Shown piece after piece: positions 26,076 through 33,181 of a stretch of DNA of 64,000 bases. Positions within the stretch are counted from its first letter, which is position 1. Every line of letters begins with the position of its first letter. Source of the DNA: Mycobacteroides salmoniphilum (GTDB lineage Bacteria; Actinomycetota; Actinomycetes; Mycobacteriales; Mycobacteriaceae); NCBI RefSeq assembly GCF_004924335.1, contig NZ_CP024633.1:806001-870000 (forward strand). The letters are read 5' to 3'. The notes beneath the pieces are model-generated. The model made no database searches, was not told the origin of the DNA, and saw only the letters and a list, made by a program, of their open reading frames with translations. The position numbers were made by a program, and so were the translations under genes.

Positions 26076-26879
26076 GTGGCTGATTTTCGCGAATACGCAC
26101 CCGATCCGGTGATTGGGCCGACGAGTTCGGACCACGTCAGCGCCGACGTTGTCGACCTGCAGAAGGCTCTCGGCGATCTGGCGGGTCTGGTGGCCGGCAG
26201 TCAAGGGTTGCCCGAGTTACTCGCGGAGGTAGCGACTTTCGCAGTGCACGCCATCCCGGGCGCCGATGGCGCCGGAGTGACGCTGTTGCGGGTAGACCAT
26301 CCGGACAACATGGTCGAAGCGCTGGCAGCAAGTGCACCGTTTGTCTCTGAAATTGACCACATTCAGTACACCGTGCTTCAGGAAGGCCCCTGCATCACCG
26401 CGGCACTGGAGCGCCGCACGGTACGTTCTGGCTCATTGGGAGGGGAGAGAATGTGGCCACGGTTCGGCCCGCGCGTAGGCAGGCTAGGTGTGCACAGCGC
26501 TCTTTCGTTACCTCTGCTGTTGCCGGGGCAGGTGGTCGGCGCGATCAATGTGTACTCGCACGGCAAGGACGTCTTCGACGAGCGGGCGGCGGAGCTGGGC
26601 GAGCTGTTCGCCAAACCGGCGGCGGTGGCGGTACATAACGCCCAATTACTTTCTCAAGCAAGAGCTTTAGCGGCTCAGTTGCATACGGCTTTGTCCACAC
26701 GACCGGTAATTGATCAAGCGATTGGTCTGCTTAGAGGGCGTAGCGGACGCAGTGCCGAGGATGCGTTTACCCAATTACGTGCGATCAGCCAAGCCGAGCA
26801 CCGTAAGTTGGCGGACGTCGCGCAGCGCATCGTCGATGAGGCCGTTCGCCGGGCGCGCGCCCGGCACTCGGCGCGCTGA
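26076..26879 (+). CDS. GAF-ANTAR domain regulator
   Basis: RNA-binding antiterminator with a sensor domain, 267 aa from GTG 26076. Residues about 30-190 form a GAF domain (LAEVATFAVHAIPGADGAGVTLLRVD, ..YTVLQEGPCITAALERRTV, ..HSALSLPLLLPGQVVGAINVYSHGKDVFDER). Residues about 195-255 form the ANTAR helices (LHTALSTRPVIDQAIGLLRGRSGRSAEDAFTQLRAISQAEHRKLADVAQRIVDEA). ANTAR proteins bind twin hexaloop hairpins in leaders. A second, sensor-poor ANTAR gene follows at 27064. Ribosome site weak (AAGAG). Confidence 0.88.
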   Translation: MADFREYAPDPVIGPTSSDHVSADVVDLQKALGDLAGLVAGSQGLPELLAEVATFAVHAIPGADGAGVTLLRVDHPDNMVEALAASAPFVSEIDHIQYTVLQEGPCITAALERRTVRSGSLGGERMWPRFGPRVGRLGVHSALSLPLLLPGQVVGAINVYSHGKDVFDERAAELGELFAKPAAVAVHNAQLLSQARALAAQLHTALSTRPVIDQAIGLLRGRSGRSAEDAFTQLRAISQAEHRKLADVAQRIVDEAVRRARARHSAR

Positions 26880-27063
26880 ATTCACCGCCTGTGGCCGACA
26901 GCGGCGCTGCACAGCCCCGACCCGCGTAGGGTTGAGAGTGGAGTACCGCGACGGATACGGGCCCTGACCCGTACACCCAGGTTCTCCACGGCGCACAGCA
27001 ATCGCGATGCACGGTATTGCCCGACTCGACAGCGCTCGGGAGCGCTTAGGGAGTATCCACCTC

Positions 27064-27624
27064 GTGAAGATCACTGCGGCCATGGCCGCTGATCTGGCGA
27101 TCCTCACCCAAGCGCTAGATGCACCGGGGGTCAACGTTGCCGATAGTTTGCGGCAGTTGGCCGCAGACGCCGCTGCGGCGATACCGGCCTATGTGGGCCT
27201 GAGTGTGATTGTCTCCGAAAGTGATCCGCCGATCACCTTCACTCTCATGGCCGATGGGCCAGCGACCGTAGACGTCCGCGCCTCGCTGCGCATCATGCTG
27301 TCGGGCGGCCGGAATCGCCCTCCAGTGGCCCTCGTTCTCCATTCTGGAGCGCCGGGAGCGTTTGTCGAACTCGCCGCAGACCTGGCCCTGCTCGCCACGC
27401 AACCACTGACCGACCTCATCTTCGATCAGGATCTCACCGTGGCAGACAGTGCGAGCGCCAACCAACTACAAGCAGCCACGGACATCAACCAGGCCATCGG
27501 AGTTCTGATCGGCCGCGGCTACACGCCCCTACTGGCCCGGCAGCATCTTGACACCCAGGCCGTCCGCATCAGCACCAGTCGGCACGCCATCGCGCAACTG
27601 ATCCTCAACGAGGGAAACTGCTGA
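27064..27624 (+). CDS. ANTAR-domain protein with degenerate GAF-like N-terminus
   Basis: 186 aa from GTG 27064, which has AGGGAG 10 nt upstream; an ATG at 27007 would add 19 residues but lacks a ribosome site. The N-terminal part (SLRQLAADAAAAIPAYVGLSVIVSE..FTLMADGPATVDVRASLRIML) looks like a reduced GAF-type domain; the C-terminal part (LQAATDINQAIGVLIGRGYTPLLARQHLDTQAV to AIAQLIL) is an ANTAR domain. Probably an RNA-binding antiterminator sharing targets with, or tuning, the preceding GAF-ANTAR protein. Confidence 0.75.
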   Translation: MKITAAMAADLAILTQALDAPGVNVADSLRQLAADAAAAIPAYVGLSVIVSESDPPITFTLMADGPATVDVRASLRIMLSGGRNRPPVALVLHSGAPGAFVELAADLALLATQPLTDLIFDQDLTVADSASANQLQAATDINQAIGVLIGRGYTPLLARQHLDTQAVRISTSRHAIAQLILNEGNC

Positions 27625-27870
27625 GGAATGACTCACGCGCGGGTTGCCCGAAAAATAAAGCATTGCAAAGATGTCGGTGCTACTCGTCGCGGCGGCGAGT
27701 GTGAGACTACCCCGGCGCGAGTGCGCCGACGTCCGTGACGTTTCTTGAGGTGCCCGCCGTGGCCCAGTGGTAATGGCTTGGGCCGGTCCGTGCGAGGAGT
27801 AACGTTGACAGTGTCAGGCGGAGCATCCTCGCGGCGCTCGAAACAAGCCTGACTGAATAGGACAGAGATC

Positions 27871-28029
27871 ATGGATTCTCCGGCGACCTTCACCTCTCCT
27901 TATGAGAAACGCGTTGAATTGGTTAAGCAAGCGTTGATGTCCGCGTCATCGCTCGACAGCAGTGTCGCCGGCGAGCTCGCCGTCGAGGTTCTGCGTGCAT
28001 TGAACTCAATTCCCGAAAAGGTGCGCTAG
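27871..28029 (+). CDS. small conserved-looking protein of 52 residues
   Basis: ATG 27871 is preceded by AGGACAGAG at about 4-9 nt. The product begins MDSPATFTSPYEKRVELVKQ and ends LRALNSIPEKVR, acidic and helical, with no membrane segment. Codon usage matches the neighbours. It ends 15 bp before the convergent desA3 stop. The sequence TTGACAGTGTC about 65 bp upstream may be part of a promoter. Function unknown; position next to the ANTAR genes suggests a stress-related role. Confidence 0.5.
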   Translation: MDSPATFTSPYEKRVELVKQALMSASSLDSSVAGELAVEVLRALNSIPEKVR

Positions 28030-28043
28030 CGAAGGCATCTCGG

Positions 28044-29297
28044 TTATCTTCCGGTGCGTGGGCGACGCTCCCATTGGCGCACCGCCCTGATGGCGGTCTT
28101 CAACCCCTGCGTGCGGGCCGTATTTACTCGGCCGCCGGCCAAATCTGGCCCTAGCTCGGCGAACATCCGCTCGCTTCGGGTCTCCGGCGCGTCATCGGGG
28201 GTGTCACGCAGATACTTGTCGGGCAGCGAGAGCTTAGCGATGGTGCGCCATGTCTTGGCGTACTGCATCAGGAATGATCCTGTGGTGTAAGGCAAGTCGT
28301 ACTTGTCGCATATCTCACTGACCCGGATGGCGATCTCGTGGAGCCGGTTACTCGGCAAATCGGGGTACAGATGGTGTTCGATTTGGTAGCAGAGGTTGCC
28401 GCTCATAAGCCGCAGCGCTGGTCCCGCATTGAAGTTCGCGGCGCCAAGCAACTGGCGCAGATACCACTGCCCTCTACGCTCACTGGCCATATCGGTCTCG
28501 GTGAATTTCTCTGCGCCATCGGGAAAGTGGCCGCAAAAGATCACAGCGTTGGCCCACACGTTGCGGATCACATTGGCGATAGCGTTGGCCGAGAAGGTCG
28601 AGTGATAGGTCGCAGCGGGCGACAGTGAGGTCAGCGCCGGGAAAGCGACGTAATCCTTGAACACCTGTCGGCCGGCCTTGCTCAGGAACTCGCGGATCTG
28701 CACAAGGGCGATCTTGCGGTTCGACTGGCCTGTGAAGAACTTTTCAAGTTCCAAGGACTGCAGGCCGATTCCCCACTCGAACCCAACGGCCAGGACGGCG
28801 TTGACCAACAGGTTGCCGAGGTGCAGTGGTGACCAGCGCTGGTCGCGGGTAACCCGCAGCACTCCGTAGCCCACGTCGTCGTCAATACCGAGGATGTTGG
28901 TGTACTTGTGGTGCATGACGTTATGAGTGAGTCGCCAGTGCTTGGACACTGCGCTCATATCCCACTCCCATGTCGAGGAGTGAATCTCGGGATCGTTCAT
29001 CCAATCCCATTGGCCGTGCATGACGTTGTGGCCAATTTCCATGTTCTCGATGATCTTGGCGACGCCGAGGGTCGCAGTGCCAGCCCACCACGCCGAACGA
29101 TGTGAGCTGGCCGTCAGCAAGACTCGGCCGGCCACTTCAAGTCCGCGTTGTGCGGCAATGGTGCGGCGGATGTAGCGCGCGTCTAGACCCCCGCGGGATT
29201 CTTCGACGTCGAGGCGGATCGCGTCCAGCTCAACGGCCAGGCCTTCAATGTCGGGATTCGTCAGGTGGGCGAACGCCGGAACGTCGGTAATCGCCAT
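28044..29297 (-). CDS. desA3: membrane acyl-CoA delta-9 desaturase DesA3
   Basis: Di-iron membrane desaturase that makes oleoyl-CoA from stearoyl-CoA with its own reductase partner. ATG 29297 (MAITDVPAFAHLTNPDIE) follows AAGGGA at 5 nt and matches the remembered start of Mtb DesA3; the frame is open further upstream without similarity. 417 aa. The three histidine boxes are complete: GHNVMHGQWDW, HWRLTHNVMHHKYTN and QIEHHLYPDLPSNR. Membrane helices lie between them. It is the last of four minus-strand genes (CsbD, DUF6131, one-helix protein, desA3) that follow the leader RNA copy B with gaps of 86-94 bp. No reductase gene (DesA3 partner Rv3230c-like) is adjacent. Confidence 0.95.
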   Translation of the reverse strand: MAITDVPAFAHLTNPDIEGLAVELDAIRLDVEESRGGLDARYIRRTIAAQRGLEVAGRVLLTASSHRSAWWAGTATLGVAKIIENMEIGHNVMHGQWDWMNDPEIHSSTWEWDMSAVSKHWRLTHNVMHHKYTNILGIDDDVGYGVLRVTRDQRWSPLHLGNLLVNAVLAVGFEWGIGLQSLELEKFFTGQSNRKIALVQIREFLSKAGRQVFKDYVAFPALTSLSPAATYHSTFSANAIANVIRNVWANAVIFCGHFPDGAEKFTETDMASERRGQWYLRQLLGAANFNAGPALRLMSGNLCYQIEHHLYPDLPSNRLHEIAIRVSEICDKYDLPYTTGSFLMQYAKTWRTIAKLSLPDKYLRDTPDDAPETRSERMFAELGPDLAGGRVNTARTQGLKTAIRAVRQWERRPRTGR

Positions 29298-29391
29298 TGT
29301 TCCCTTGCTTTCTGCCGGACCATCGCGCTCATGTGCACCAGGCCATCGACCGAGTCGGCGGCTACGGCCTCGGTGCGGGTTGGCGGGACTG

Positions 29392-29643
29392 TCACAGGTT
29401 TTGCGCTTCTTTGTCGACGGCGCTCGGAGTTTCATCCTCCTGCAGGGTTCCCGCGACTAGCTTTTCTGTTCGGTCTTGCTGCCTATTGAGGTGATTGTGG
29501 GAGGTGGTGCCGTAACCGCGGATGAAACCGGCTTTGTTGTGCTGCTGCTGCTTTCGCATCCTTTGGGCCTGCCATGCCAGCGCGATGGAGAGCACGAACA
29601 GCCCAACCGAGACGACGGCGATGGCCATGGAGATGGTGCTCAT
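29392..29643 (-). CDS. single-helix membrane protein
   Basis: 83 aa from ATG 29643, preceded by AAGGA at about 7 nt. One helix (MAIAVVSVGLFVLSIALAWQAQRM) followed by a basic, Gln/Asn-rich cytosolic or outer tail (RKQQQHNKAGFIRGYG) ending in an acidic stretch. The frame is open upstream to 29757 but that part has no ribosome site and no evident homology. Unrecognised. It lies between DUF6131 and desA3 on the same strand. Confidence 0.65.
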   Translation of the reverse strand: MSTISMAIAVVSVGLFVLSIALAWQAQRMRKQQQHNKAGFIRGYGTTSHNHLNRQQDRTEKLVAGTLQEDETPSAVDKEAQNL

Positions 29644-29731
29644 GTTTGTTTCCTTGGATAGGTCGTCCATGGTCAGTGATGTGAACGACTCTTCAACAGC
29701 CCTGGCTGGCTGCGTTGGCGGGTGCCATGGG

Positions 29732-29911
29732 TTAGTAGTAGTGGCGACGGCCGCCAAGGGCGTGTCCCGTCCGCCCCGCGACCATCAAGACCACGCCGAC
29801 GACCAGGAGGATGACCCCTAGGACGAGAAGCATGTGGGCGAAGGCGAAGGTGGGGACAAGGCTGGGGAGAAGGAGCCCCAGGGCGATAAGGATGATGCCA
29901 AGAACGATCAT
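29732..29911 (-). CDS. DUF6131-type small membrane protein
   Basis: 59 aa: MIVLGIILIALGLLLPSL, a second helix MLLVLGVILLVVGVVLMVAG and the end GHALGGRRHYY. The two-helix hairpin with a GGRRHYY tail is a common mycobacterial family, usually near stress genes. ATG 29911; the upstream sequence CTAGGTAAACATC has a weak ribosome site. It is 86 bp after csbD and 88 bp before the next gene, same strand. Function unknown. Confidence 0.75.
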   Translation of the reverse strand: MIVLGIILIALGLLLPSLVPTFAFAHMLLVLGVILLVVGVVLMVAGRTGHALGGRRHYY

Positions 29912-29997
29912 GATGTTTACCTAGTTTCTCTGCGGATATTCGGCGAGATGGGACGGGATCAGACCTGGTTGCACGCCTGGTCGGTCCGGCCCGCAGC

Positions 29998-30171
29998 TCA
30001 ATGTCTGAACGCGTCTTTGACCTTCTCTCCTGCTTGTTTGGCGTTGCCCTTGAACTGATCTACGTGCCCCTCGGCGCGCAGGCGGTTGTTGCCGGTGGTG
30101 CGGCCGAGGTATTTCTTGACGGCGCCTGCTGCCACTTGGGCTTTGTAGGTGATCTTCTTGCCGATGCTCAT
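29998..30171 (-). CDS. CsbD-family general stress protein
   Basis: 57 aa from ATG 30171, with AAGGAAT 8 nt upstream. The C-terminal half (RLRAEGHVDQFKGNAKQAGEKVKDAFRH) is the CsbD signature; the N-terminus is basic. CsbD proteins are sigma-B or general-stress induced in many bacteria, with unknown mechanism. First gene downstream of leader RNA copy B. Confidence 0.88.
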   Translation of the reverse strand: MSIGKKITYKAQVAAGAVKKYLGRTTGNNRLRAEGHVDQFKGNAKQAGEKVKDAFRH

Positions 30172-30327
30172 CTGGCGATTCCTTCGGTTCGGTGATCGTG
30201 AGCCGCGACGGCGGCGGACGTGGGTCGCTGGGTGTGATGCGTAGTCGCAGGAATCGCCATGTTCTTCAACGACTTTGATGGGCGAAGGACGGTCATGGCA
30301 GACCTCGGGCGTACGCACGTTCGTCGG

Positions 30328-30460
30328 TAGCGTTGGGTTGCGGAGCGAATGCTCCCGGAACTTCGCGGCGGACGGCGAAATTCTTCCCAGACCAGCTGAA
30401 ATGCCCAGCTACCTCAGATGTTACGCCACCTTGGGCCTTCTGCACAGAGACGGATTCCGC
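30328..30460 (-). ncRNA. candidate structured leader RNA, copy B (upstream of csbD operon)
   Basis: Minus strand. P1: TAGCTG/CAGCTG round a 7-nt loop (30393-30411). Joiner GGTCTGGGAA. P2: AATTTCGC/GCGAAGTT round a loop with GTCCGCC (30359-30382). P3: GGAGC-ATTC-GCTCC (30342-30355). GCGGA at 30456-30460 lies 44 nt upstream of P1 (41 nt in copy A) and may pair with the P2 loop. Compared with copy A, stem P2 has changed on both sides with pairing retained, and the P3 loop has changed while its stem is identical. It lies about 160 nt before the csbD start. Confidence 0.6.
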
Positions 30461-30560
30461 CGACGAAGTGTTCGGAAGCTGCGGTGGGCGCATTCCCACA
30501 GTTGGCGTCCGGCAGGCGTTTCACGGTCGAATTGTCGGTAACGCTATGTAAGTTGAAGCT

Positions 30561-30902
30561 GTGGACGCGACGATTTACCACAATCCCCGGTGCACGAAGT
30601 CCCGTCAGGCGTTGGCCCGGCTCGAGGAGGCGGGGGCCACCGTCACCGTCGTGAAGTACCTCGATGACGTGCCGACCAAGGCGCAGCTGAAAAAGCTGAT
30701 TCACGATGCGGGTCTGACGGTGCGGGAGGCAGTGCGTACCAGTGAGGCCGAGTACAAAGACCTCCGCCTGGCGGATGCGTCCGACGACGTCTTGCTCGAG
30801 GCCATGGTCGCGCACCCTCGCTTGATTCAGCGTCCCTTCGTGGTGACCTCGAAGGGTACCCGGATGGCGCGCCCCACTGAGGCTGTCGACGAGATCCTCT
30901 AG
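30561..30902 (+). CDS. arsenate reductase-like protein, glutaredoxin-type (ArsC/Spx family)
   Basis: 113 aa from GTG 30561. The thioredoxin-like fold starts MDATIYHNPRCTKSRQALARLEEAGATVTVVKYL with the active Cys11; RPFVVTSKGTRMARPTEAVDEIL carries the cis-Pro and the conserved Arg of ArsC. Members reduce arsenate with glutaredoxin or mycoredoxin, or act as YffB/Spx-like proteins. No arsenical pump or ArsR gene is adjacent, so a role in arsenic resistance is not supported by context. A TATGTA box 12 bp before the GTG suggests a leaderless transcript. Confidence 0.85.
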   Translation: MDATIYHNPRCTKSRQALARLEEAGATVTVVKYLDDVPTKAQLKKLIHDAGLTVREAVRTSEAEYKDLRLADASDDVLLEAMVAHPRLIQRPFVVTSKGTRMARPTEAVDEIL

Positions 30903-30982
30903 TTCGGCAGATGTCCTGATTCCGAGCAGATTTGGCACGTAGCTGCAGGTTCCACCCGGCCGGCCAGGGATCTGGCGGGGCC

Positions 30983-32110
30983 CTAACGGCCCCTGGTGCC
31001 CTGCCTGCCCACCAGCGCGGCGGCGGACACCCCGGCCGCGACGCCAATCAGGGTGTCGAGACCGCGGTACAGCATGAGGGTGAACGGGTCTGTCGGGTCG
31101 GCCAATTCGGTCATCAGCATCACCAGCGGGGTGAAGAAGCCGACCGCCAGCGCATAGTGGCGCGCCATAAACAGCTCGGTGGGGAACAGCAGCGCTATCA
31201 CCAGCGCGCCCACGGCGACGGGCGGAAGCCCCAGGGCCAGAAGTGCTCCGGTGAGCATCAGGCCCGCCATGGTTCCCACGGTGCGGTGTCCGGCGCGTGC
31301 CAGCACCCTTGATACGTCTCGATTCGACGGCCGCCCGGGGTCGATGGCGGCCAATGGCACCGCGGCGGCGGCCATCGCCCAGTTGGCGTGGTCGAAGCCC
31401 AGCAGCAGTCCTGTCCCTCCGGCTGCGGAGACAGCGAGTGCGTATCGCAGTGCATGGGTACCGGTGTCCGGCGGCAGGCGAAGGTGTCGCACGCGCGGTG
31501 TCGAGATCTCGCGGGGCGACCCGATGAGGCCAATCAGGACCGACAGCGATGCCGCCGCTACGCACAGTCCAAGGGCGCCCCACGGGGCCACCAGGTCGGC
31601 CGGAACGGTGGCGGTGGCACCGATCGCGAAGAGGAAGAAGAACGGACCTGCCGGCCGCAGACGTAGCGTGTCGGCCACCACCGAGCCTACCGTCGCGAAT
31701 GTCACCTCCACCGCTACCAGCACCCAGGTACTGGCATGCAGCGACGAAAGCATCACTCCGAGAGCGACTCCCGCGGACAGTAGGGCGCCCGCCTGAATCT
31801 GGTGGCGGGCGCGGCGCCAGCCAGATTCGGCGCGGCCGTAGATCCCGGCGAAGGAGCCGAAGACGATGTACACCAGTAGCTCGGGCCGGCCCATGGCCAG
31901 CAATAGCGCACCAGGTAGGGCCAGACCCGCTGCCACCCGCAGTGCGTGCCAGTGGTCCTGCCGGTCCGGCCGGGCGCCTATCCCGGGGCGTGTCCTCGCG
32001 GATGCGTCCACGGATGTTCTCCCAACCTCGGTGGTGTCGATGGGGACCAGTGTGTGAGCGCACCGGTGCGCCTGTCCAAGAGACATTGCCGCTGAGGCGA
32101 TAGGCAGCAC
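30983..32110 (-). CDS. FUSC-family membrane protein (aromatic acid exporter-like)
   Basis: Polytopic protein of 375 aa (ATG 32110; ATG 32086 is a possible later start). After a hydrophilic N-terminus of about 55 residues there are two blocks of hydrophobic helices (LRVAAGLALPGALLLAMG..; WVLVAVEVTFATVGSVVADTL..; ALGLCVAAASLSVLIGLIG..; MAGLMLTGALLALGLPPVAVGALVIALLF..) separated by a cytosolic stretch, as in the FUSC/YccS/AaeB superfamily. The start is 24 bp from the divergent LysR gene, so the LysR protein may control it. Substrate unknown. Confidence 0.75.
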   Translation of the reverse strand: MLPIASAAMSLGQAHRCAHTLVPIDTTEVGRTSVDASARTRPGIGARPDRQDHWHALRVAAGLALPGALLLAMGRPELLVYIVFGSFAGIYGRAESGWRRARHQIQAGALLSAGVALGVMLSSLHASTWVLVAVEVTFATVGSVVADTLRLRPAGPFFFLFAIGATATVPADLVAPWGALGLCVAAASLSVLIGLIGSPREISTPRVRHLRLPPDTGTHALRYALAVSAAGGTGLLLGFDHANWAMAAAAVPLAAIDPGRPSNRDVSRVLARAGHRTVGTMAGLMLTGALLALGLPPVAVGALVIALLFPTELFMARHYALAVGFFTPLVMLMTELADPTDPFTLMLYRGLDTLIGVAAGVSAAALVGRQGTRGR

Positions 32111-32134
32111 CGATCGCTAGTGGTAGAACGAGTC

Positions 32135-33025
32135 ATGCAGTTCCGTCAGCTTGAGTATTTCGTGGCCTTGGCACGGGAACGACACTTCGCTCGGGCGGCT
32201 TCTGCGTGCTATGTGTCCCAGCCGGCGCTTTCGGAGGCAATCCGCAAGCTCGAACACGAGCTGGGTGTTCCGCTGGTACTGCGCGGATCGAACTTTGAGG
32301 GCCTGACTCCGGAGGGGGAGCGCCTGGTCCTTTGGGCACGAAGGATTCTGGCGGACCGTGACGCACTGGAGCACGAGGTGACGGCGCTGCGCAGCGGACT
32401 CACCGGTGAACTGCGGTTGGGGGTGGTGCCCGGTGCGGCCACCCGCGTCGCGCTCATGGCCGATGCCTTCTGCGCCGAACACCCACTGGTGCGGGTACGG
32501 ATCGAATCCAGCCTGCGATCCGCGGAGATCCTGGACCGGATCCGCCGGTTCGAACTCGATGCGGGTGTGGTCTACGACGATGGGCTGCAGACCGAAGGAC
32601 TCGAGCTGACTCGACTGTACGAGGAGCGATACGTGCTGGTGGCGGGTGAAGGGATGTTGCGTGATGCTCTCGACCCGATCGACTGGTCGGAGGCGCTGAG
32701 TCTGCCGATGTGCTTGTTGCACCAGGGTATGCGTGATCGCGATCGGATCGACGAGGCGGCCGCCGAGCATGGTCTGGTGGTGTCGCCCCGCCTGGAGGCT
32801 GACTCTGTCGCGACGCTGCTGGCCCTCGTTGGCACCGGCCGCTGGGCGGCGATTGTCGCGCGGACCTGGTTCGCCACCGTGCCTGCGCCGACAGGCACGC
32901 GAGTCGTGGAGCTGCAGGCGCCGACACTCGGTTCGCCGGTGGCCCTGGTGCGCGCCGCGGGTGAGCCCGCATCGCTCCTGGCACGCGCGCTGGCGGAGAC
33001 AGCAGCACCGCTCGACCAGCCCTGA
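32135..33025 (+). CDS. LysR-family transcriptional regulator
   Basis: 296 aa from ATG 32135 (MQFRQLEYFVALARERHFARAASACYVSQPALSEAIRKLEHELGVPLVLR), with the N-terminal wHTH and a periplasmic-binding-like effector domain (GELRLGVVPGAA to VALVRAAGE). It lies between the divergent FUSC gene and the formate dehydrogenase gene 156 bp downstream on the same strand; LysR genes are often found next to formate dehydrogenase genes and respond to formate, so this is the most likely target. Inducer not readable from sequence. Confidence 0.9.
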   Translation: MQFRQLEYFVALARERHFARAASACYVSQPALSEAIRKLEHELGVPLVLRGSNFEGLTPEGERLVLWARRILADRDALEHEVTALRSGLTGELRLGVVPGAATRVALMADAFCAEHPLVRVRIESSLRSAEILDRIRRFELDAGVVYDDGLQTEGLELTRLYEERYVLVAGEGMLRDALDPIDWSEALSLPMCLLHQGMRDRDRIDEAAAEHGLVVSPRLEADSVATLLALVGTGRWAAIVARTWFATVPAPTGTRVVELQAPTLGSPVALVRAAGEPASLLARALAETAAPLDQP

Positions 33026-33181
33026 TCGGCTCCGCCTATTGGGCGGTCGGAACTTGGTCTTGGACACCCCGCCCCCGCGCGCCGGACACTGAGGATACGT
33101 CGATAAGGACGCATCGGAGTGCTGAAAAGCAATCTGCATCAACAGAACTGGCGGCCAACTGACCGCCGCGGAGGAGTGGTC

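Noticed and set aside
30293..30499. Second of the two similar short minus-strand frames
   Set aside because: Same argument; it lies in the leader of csbD and is treated as RNA.
30414..32063. 549-codon minus-strand frame overlapping arsC and FUSC
   Set aside because: Out of frame with the recognised FUSC protein and antisense to arsC; Arg-rich shadow composition.
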